Assembly (NCBI GenBank): GCA_035999765.1
Contig: CP108521.1
Coordinates: forward strand, 6,696,001-6,760,000
Direction: 5' to 3'
Source: Streptomyces sp. NBC_01231
GTDB lineage: Bacteria > Actinomycetota > Actinomycetes > Streptomycetales > Streptomycetaceae
DNA length: 64,000 nt
The position numbers and the translations under genes were made by a program. The notes under the pieces were generated by a model, which worked only from the letters and a program-made list of their open reading frames with translations, was not told where the DNA came from and made no database searches. Positions within the stretch are counted from its first letter, which is position 1, and each line of letters begins with the position of its first letter. Positions 60,399-64,000 of this stretch are shown one piece after another.

Positions 60399-61121
60399 TC
60401 ACACCTCCAGCAGCCAGCGCCCCCCGCCCATCACCGAGCACAGCGAAACCGCGTGGAACAGGAACAGCCACAACCCCGCCGGTACGTGCGTCAGCCGCGA
60501 CAACTGGTCCGCGTCCGAGTCACCCGCGCCGCCGCGCGCCCGCTTCGCCTGGAGTTCGAACGCCGGGCGTACCCCGCCGATCAGCAGGAACCAGACCACC
60601 GCGTACGCGAACGCGGCCTGTACCTGGGGGCCGGACAGCCAGGACACCGCCACGAAGGTCCCGCCGGTGACGAGCACGGTGAGCGCGCCGTAGGCGTTGC
60701 GGATCATCACGAGCATCGCGATCAGCAGGGCGGTCGCCAGCCACAGCAGGGCCGTGATGTGTCCGCTGGCGAGCAGCGCGGCGCCGCCGAGGCCGAGCAG
60801 CGGGGGAGCGGTGTAGCCGGCGGCGGCCGTGAGGATCATGCCGAGACCGTGCGGCTTGCCGCGGCTCACCGTCAGTCCGCTGGTGTCCGAGTGCAGCCGT
60901 ATGCCGGTGAGGGTGCGACCGGTGAGCAGCGCGATCAGGCCGTGCCCGCCCTCGTGCGCGATGGTGATGGCGTTGCGCGATATGCGCCACAGGGGGTGCG
61001 GGACGACCACGGCGAGCGAGGCGCCCAACGTCGCGAGCACCACCCACAGGTCGGGGTCGGGCTGGCTGCCGAAGATCTCGTCCCAGAGGGAGGCGAGCGA
61101 TTCGGATGCGGTGGTGTGCAT
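60399..61121 (-). CDS. M50-family membrane metallopeptidase
   Basis: A 240-residue polytopic protein with zinc motif HEGGH in 'ITIAHEGGHGLIALLTGR' and about five membrane segments; a late conserved segment is 'RNAYGALTVL' in place of the usual NPDG. Predicted intramembrane protease of the site-2 type, or an inactive relative. It is divergent from the SRAP gene. Substrate unknown. Confidence 0.85.
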   Translation of the reverse strand: MHTTASESLASLWDEIFGSQPDPDLWVVLATLGASLAVVVPHPLWRISRNAITIAHEGGHGLIALLTGRTLTGIRLHSDTSGLTVSRGKPHGLGMILTAAAGYTAPPLLGLGGAALLASGHITALLWLATALLIAMLVMIRNAYGALTVLVTGGTFVAVSWLSGPQVQAAFAYAVVWFLLIGGVRPAFELQAKRARGGAGDSDADQLSRLTHVPAGLWLFLFHAVSLCSVMGGGRWLLEV

Positions 61122-61213
61122 GGTCGGCGGTGGCTCCGGTGGGTGTCGGTCAACAGGGTCTGGTGCGCGCCGCGATCGGCGGCGAGTGGTGGTCGGGCGA
61201 CGGGTGGGCCTGG

Positions 61214-61219
61214 CAGTGT
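61214..61219 (+). promoter_or_regulatory. Leaderless-type -10 box for SRAP gene
   Basis: CAGTGT ends 7 nt before ATG 61227. Confidence 0.35.
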
Positions 61220-61226
61220 GGCACGT

Positions 61227-62042
61227 ATGTGCGGACGGTATGCAGCGAGTCGTGGACCCGAGGATCTCGCAGGAACCTTTGAGGTCGAGAAGTGGGAGCC
61301 CGAGGAGACCCTGGCCCCCGACTACAACGTGGCCCCGACCAAGGAGGTCTACGTGGTCCTCGACCGCCCTCTCAAGGACGCGGACGACCCGCGACCGGTT
61401 CGCCAGCTGCGGAAGCTGAAGTGGGGGCTGGTCCCGAGCTGGTCCAAGACCCCCGAGGGCGCGGCCCGGATGATCAACGCGCGCGCTGAGACCGTCTACG
61501 AGAAGCCGTCGTACCGGCGCGCCTTCGCCGCCCGGCGCTGCGTCATCCCCGCCGACGGCTACTACGAGTGGGTCACCGGATCGCAGGAGCGGGACCTGGA
61601 GGTCGAGGGGAAGAAGAAGCGGCCGCGCAAACAGCCCTACTTCGTGCTCCCCGCCGACGGGTCCGTGTTCGCGATGGCCGGGCTGTACGAGTTCTGGCGG
61701 GACAAGACGCTGCCCGACGACCACCCGCGGGCCTGGTGGGTGACCTGCTCGGTCATCACCACGGAGGCCGAGACGAGCCCGCTCGCGGTGGCGCCCGAGG
61801 CCGGGCCGCACTCGCTGGCGGAGATCCACCCCCGGATGCCGCTGATGCTGACCCCGGACCGCTGGGACGCGTGGCTGGACCCGTCCCGCACGGACCCCGA
61901 CGATTTGCGCCCGCTGCTCGCGCCGCCGCCCGAGGGGCTGATGCGGGCGTACCCGGTGACCACCGCGGTCAGCAACGTCCGCAACAACGGACCGGAGCTG
62001 CTGAAGGAGCTGGAAGGGCCCGAAGAGGGCACACTCTTCTGA
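61227..62042 (+). CDS. SRAP domain protein (YedK/HMCES-like)
   Basis: A 271-residue protein that crosslinks to abasic sites in single-stranded DNA to shield them. The catalytic Cys2 is in MCGRYA; other family pieces are 'YNVAPTK', 'WGLVPSW', 'INARAETV', 'CVIPADGYYEW' and 'IHPRMPLML' with the conserved His. The very start fits the need for Cys2 to be exposed after Met removal. A hydrolase gene follows 1 nt after its stop. Confidence 0.94.
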   Translation: MCGRYAASRGPEDLAGTFEVEKWEPEETLAPDYNVAPTKEVYVVLDRPLKDADDPRPVRQLRKLKWGLVPSWSKTPEGAARMINARAETVYEKPSYRRAFAARRCVIPADGYYEWVTGSQERDLEVEGKKKRPRKQPYFVLPADGSVFAMAGLYEFWRDKTLPDDHPRAWWVTCSVITTEAETSPLAVAPEAGPHSLAEIHPRMPLMLTPDRWDAWLDPSRTDPDDLRPLLAPPPEGLMRAYPVTTAVSNVRNNGPELLKELEGPEEGTLF

Positions 62043-62043
62043 C

Positions 62044-62670
62044 GTGACAGAGATCATTGACACCGATGCCGGTGCCGCCCGCATCACCTGGCACGAGGCG
62101 AAGAAGGCCCGGCTGGTGCTGGCCGTCGGCCACGGCGCCGGAGGCGGCATCGAGGCACGCGACCTGCGGGCACTCGCCCAGGCCCTCCCGGCGCACGGCG
62201 TGACCGTGGCCCTCGTCGAACAGCCCTGGCGGGCGGCCGGGAAGAAGCTGGCGCCCGCACCCAGGACGCTGGACGTGGGGTGGCGGGGCGTCTGGCCCGC
62301 CCTCGCCGAGCCCGGACTGCCCGTGATCTCCGGCGGACGCAGCGCCGGGGCCCGCGTCGCCTGCCGTACGGCCACCGAACTGGGCGCACACGCCGTGCTC
62401 GCCCTCAGCTTCCCGCTGCACCCTCCGGGCAAGCCCGAGAAGTCCCGCGCCGGGGAACTGCTCGGGGCCGGGGTGCCCACCCTCGTAGTACAAGGGGGGA
62501 ACGACCCGTTCGGGAAGCCGGAGGAGTTCCCCGAAGGGGCGTACGAACTGGTCGAGGTTCCGCACGGCGATCACGGCTTCGCGGTGCCGAAGCGGGCGGA
62601 GATCACTCAGGAGCAGGCAGTGAGGCTCATCACTGATGGTGTCCTCGCGTGGGCCGCGTCACTGGAGTAA
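62044..62670 (+). CDS. Small alpha/beta hydrolase (KANL3/Tex30-like)
   Basis: A 208-residue soluble hydrolase-fold protein. 'VLAVGHGAGGGIEARDL' (oxyanion loop), nucleophile elbow GGRSAGA, 'TLVVQGGNDPFGKPEEF' (acid) and 'PHGDHGFAVPKR' (His) complete the triad region. GTG start 1 nt after the SRAP stop indicates one operon. Substrate unknown. Confidence 0.87.
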   Translation: MTEIIDTDAGAARITWHEAKKARLVLAVGHGAGGGIEARDLRALAQALPAHGVTVALVEQPWRAAGKKLAPAPRTLDVGWRGVWPALAEPGLPVISGGRSAGARVACRTATELGAHAVLALSFPLHPPGKPEKSRAGELLGAGVPTLVVQGGNDPFGKPEEFPEGAYELVEVPHGDHGFAVPKRAEITQEQAVRLITDGVLAWAASLE

Positions 62671-62676
62671 TGGCTC

Positions 62677-62704
62677 GGGAATGTTGCGGGCCGGGCCCGG
62701 CGTT
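62677..62704 (+). promoter_or_regulatory. SigR-type promoter of the long sigR form
   Basis: GGGAAT (62677-62682) and GTT (62702-62704) with a 19-nt spacer, one longer than consensus. It lies ~60 nt before ATG 62764 and matches the known self-induced second promoter of sigR. Confidence 0.7.
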
Positions 62705-62763
62705 GTGGCGGACAGAAGTGCTGAAGTACCGGCACCGACGTCGAAGGAGAGGAAGTCCGCCGC

Positions 62764-63615
62764 ATGGGTTCGACCACCTGCCCGAGCCGCAGCGCCCGCG
62801 CCGACCTGGACTGGACGGTGCTGCACGCGGCGAAGAGCGCCCCTATTCGGGCGGCGGGCGGACCGGATCGTCGTCTATCCTCCGATTCTGGCGCGACCGG
62901 TCTCGGTCACGTCCGGAATCTTGAGGAGGTGGGTCCGGTCACCGGTACCGACGCAGGGACCGATCACGGCCAGGCGGAGCAGCCCGAGGGCCAGGGCGGC
63001 AAGGGCGCCGAGTCCGCCGCGGAGCGCAGTGCGCGCTTCGAGCGGGACGCGCTCGAGTTCCTCGACCAGATGTACTCGGCCGCTCTGCGTATGACGCGCA
63101 ACCCGGCCGACGCCGAGGACCTGGTGCAGGAGACGTACGCCAAGGCGTACGCGTCCTTCCACCAGTTCCGCGAGGGCACCAACCTCAAGGCGTGGCTGTA
63201 CCGGATCCTCACCAACACCTTCATCAACTCGTACCGCAAGAAGCAGCGCGAACCCCAGCGCTCCGCGGCCGAGGAGATCGAGGACTGGCAGCTCGCCCGC
63301 GCCGAGTCGCACATGTCGACCGGTCTGCGCTCAGCCGAGTCGCAGGCGCTCGACCACCTGCCCGACTCGGACGTGAAGGAAGCACTTCAGACGATCCCCG
63401 AGGAATTCCGCATCGCCGTCTATCTCGCGGACGTCGAGGGCTTTGCGTACAAGGAGATCGCGGACATCATGGGGACACCCATCGGAACGGTGATGTCCCG
63501 GCTGCACCGGGGCCGCCGTCAACTGCGCGGCATGCTCGAGGACTACGCCCGTGAGCGCGGGCTGGTCCCGGCCGGTGCCGGAGAGTCGAACGAAGCGAAA
63601 GGTTCGGGCTCATGA
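62764..63615 (+). CDS. sigR: RNA polymerase sigma factor SigR (long and short forms)
   Basis: An ECF sigma factor of the thiol-oxidative stress response. The long form starts at ATG 62764 (AAGGAGAGG upstream, 283 residues); the short form starts at GTG 62929 (228 residues). The extra N-terminal part is exactly 55 residues, the size reported for the unstable SigR' isoform of S. coelicolor. Core: region 2 '[36 protein letters not shown]' and region 4 '[29 protein letters not shown]'. It overlaps rsrA by 4 nt. GTG 62929 has no well-spaced ribosome site. Confidence 0.96.
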   Translation: MGSTTCPSRSARADLDWTVLHAAKSAPIRAAGGPDRRLSSDSGATGLGHVRNLEEVGPVTGTDAGTDHGQAEQPEGQGGKGAESAAERSARFERDALEFLDQMYSAALRMTRNPADAEDLVQETYAKAYASFHQFREGTNLKAWLYRILTNTFINSYRKKQREPQRSAAEEIEDWQLARAESHMSTGLRSAESQALDHLPDSDVKEALQTIPEEFRIAVYLADVEGFAYKEIADIMGTPIGTVMSRLHRGRRQLRGMLEDYARERGLVPAGAGESNEAKGSGS

Positions 63616-63914
63616 GCTGCGGAGAGCCGCACGAGACGGACTGCAGTGAGGTACTCGATCATCTCTACGAGTTCCTCGACAGTGAGATGCCGGACGTCGA
63701 CCGCGACAAGTTCAAGCAGCACTTCACCGAGTGCTCGCCGTGCCTGGAGAAGTACGGCCTGGAAGAGGCCGTGAAGAAGCTGGTCAAGCGGTGCTGCGGT
63801 CATGACGACGTGCCGACCGACCTGCGCGCCAAGGTCCTGGGGCGGCTCGACCTGATCCGCTCCGGCCAGGCCGTGCCCGACCACGACATCACCGCGAGCC
63901 CGCAGGAGTCCTGA
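63612..63914 (+). CDS. rsrA: Zinc-containing redox-sensitive anti-sigma factor RsrA
   Basis: A 100-residue ZAS-family protein that holds SigR until oxidised. All landmark residues are at their published places: Cys3, Cys11, His37, Cys41, Cys44, Cys61 and Cys62. His37-x3-Cys41-x2-Cys44 is the zinc core; Cys11 and Cys44 or Cys41 form the trigger disulfide in S. coelicolor. The ATG overlaps the sigR stop. The remaining 86 nt of the window show no gene. Confidence 0.96.
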   Translation: MSCGEPHETDCSEVLDHLYEFLDSEMPDVDRDKFKQHFTECSPCLEKYGLEEAVKKLVKRCCGHDDVPTDLRAKVLGRLDLIRSGQAVPDHDITASPQES

Positions 63915-64000
63915 ACTCCCGTCCGGGCACGCCTCGATCGGGTCGCCGGTACACGCGGAACGGCCAGTCACCACCCGAACGTGCTAATGCGGGCCATAAG

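Overview
This window looks like chromosomal core DNA of a Streptomyces species. It is very GC-rich, genes are packed head to tail, GTG starts are common, and it carries genera-typical genes: wblC (WhiB7-type, with an AT-hook), sigR-rsrA, mycoredoxin, AdnAB-like helicase-nucleases, UPF0182 and PPA1309 proteins. The gene order moeZ - ATL - adnA - adnB - nudC - mycoredoxin - uvrD2 - wblC - ABC1 kinase - metalloprotease - PDZ/Lon-like - UPF0182 matches, from general knowledge, the Mycobacterium tuberculosis Rv3206c-Rv3193c neighbourhood. No prophage, IS element, CRISPR array or conjugative element is visible.

Layout. 63-5437: an oligopeptide-type ABC importer (lipoprotein, two permeases, fused double ATPase). 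5679-10797: an overlapping four-gene cassette (PelF-like GT4, polytopic membrane protein with tandem repeats, SDR epimerase, spherulin-4-like protein) that resembles exopolysaccharide loci. 10861-12039: moeZ behind a SigR-type promoter. 12108-15427: two tandem secreted tripeptidyl-aminopeptidase-like lipoproteins. 15497-18238: a large membrane protein joining a degenerate kinase-like domain to an MprF/YbhN-like flippase. 18425-31382: DNA damage and redox genes (ATL, AdnA-like, AdnB-like, M20 dipeptidase, NudC, mycoredoxin behind a SigR-type promoter, UvrD2). 31383-32040: a ~600-nt wblC leader with a WhiB7-type promoter, a 105-codon upstream reading frame and an intrinsic terminator, i.e. an attenuator. 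32041-39872: wblC and small partners, ABC1 kinase, a degenerate ThiF/E1-like protein, YgjP metallopeptidase, and a TerD-AIM24 fusion followed by two more AIM24 proteins. 39958-49091: NUDIX, DUF2342 metalloprotease, SDR, MoaE, small membrane protein, Lon-like PDZ protease, PPA1309, UPF0182. 49134-51599: two identical initiator tRNA genes flanking a SEL1-repeat protein. 51672-54459: an SsuABC-type importer. 54623-62670: Fur-family regulator, CBS protein, HisN, TetR regulator, SugE-like exporter, RsgA, AroA, M50 peptidase, SRAP/YedK, alpha/beta hydrolase. 62764-63914: sigR-rsrA with the two alternative SigR starts.

How the parts connect. The strongest theme is thiol-oxidative and antibiotic stress. 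SigR-RsrA is at the right edge; SigR-consensus promoters (GGAAT-N18-GTT) stand in front of moeZ and the mycoredoxin gene, and a slightly longer-spaced one in front of the long form of sigR. wblC, the antibiotic-response activator, has an autoregulation-type promoter and a translation-sensing leader. A second theme is genome maintenance (AdnA/AdnB-like, UvrD2, ATL, SRAP). At least thirteen genes show a -10-like box 6-8 nt before the start codon, the signature of leaderless transcripts. The least explained parts are the exopolysaccharide-like cassette with a spherulin-4 protein lacking the expected catalytic acids, the TerD-AIM24 operon, and the kinase-like/flippase fusion.
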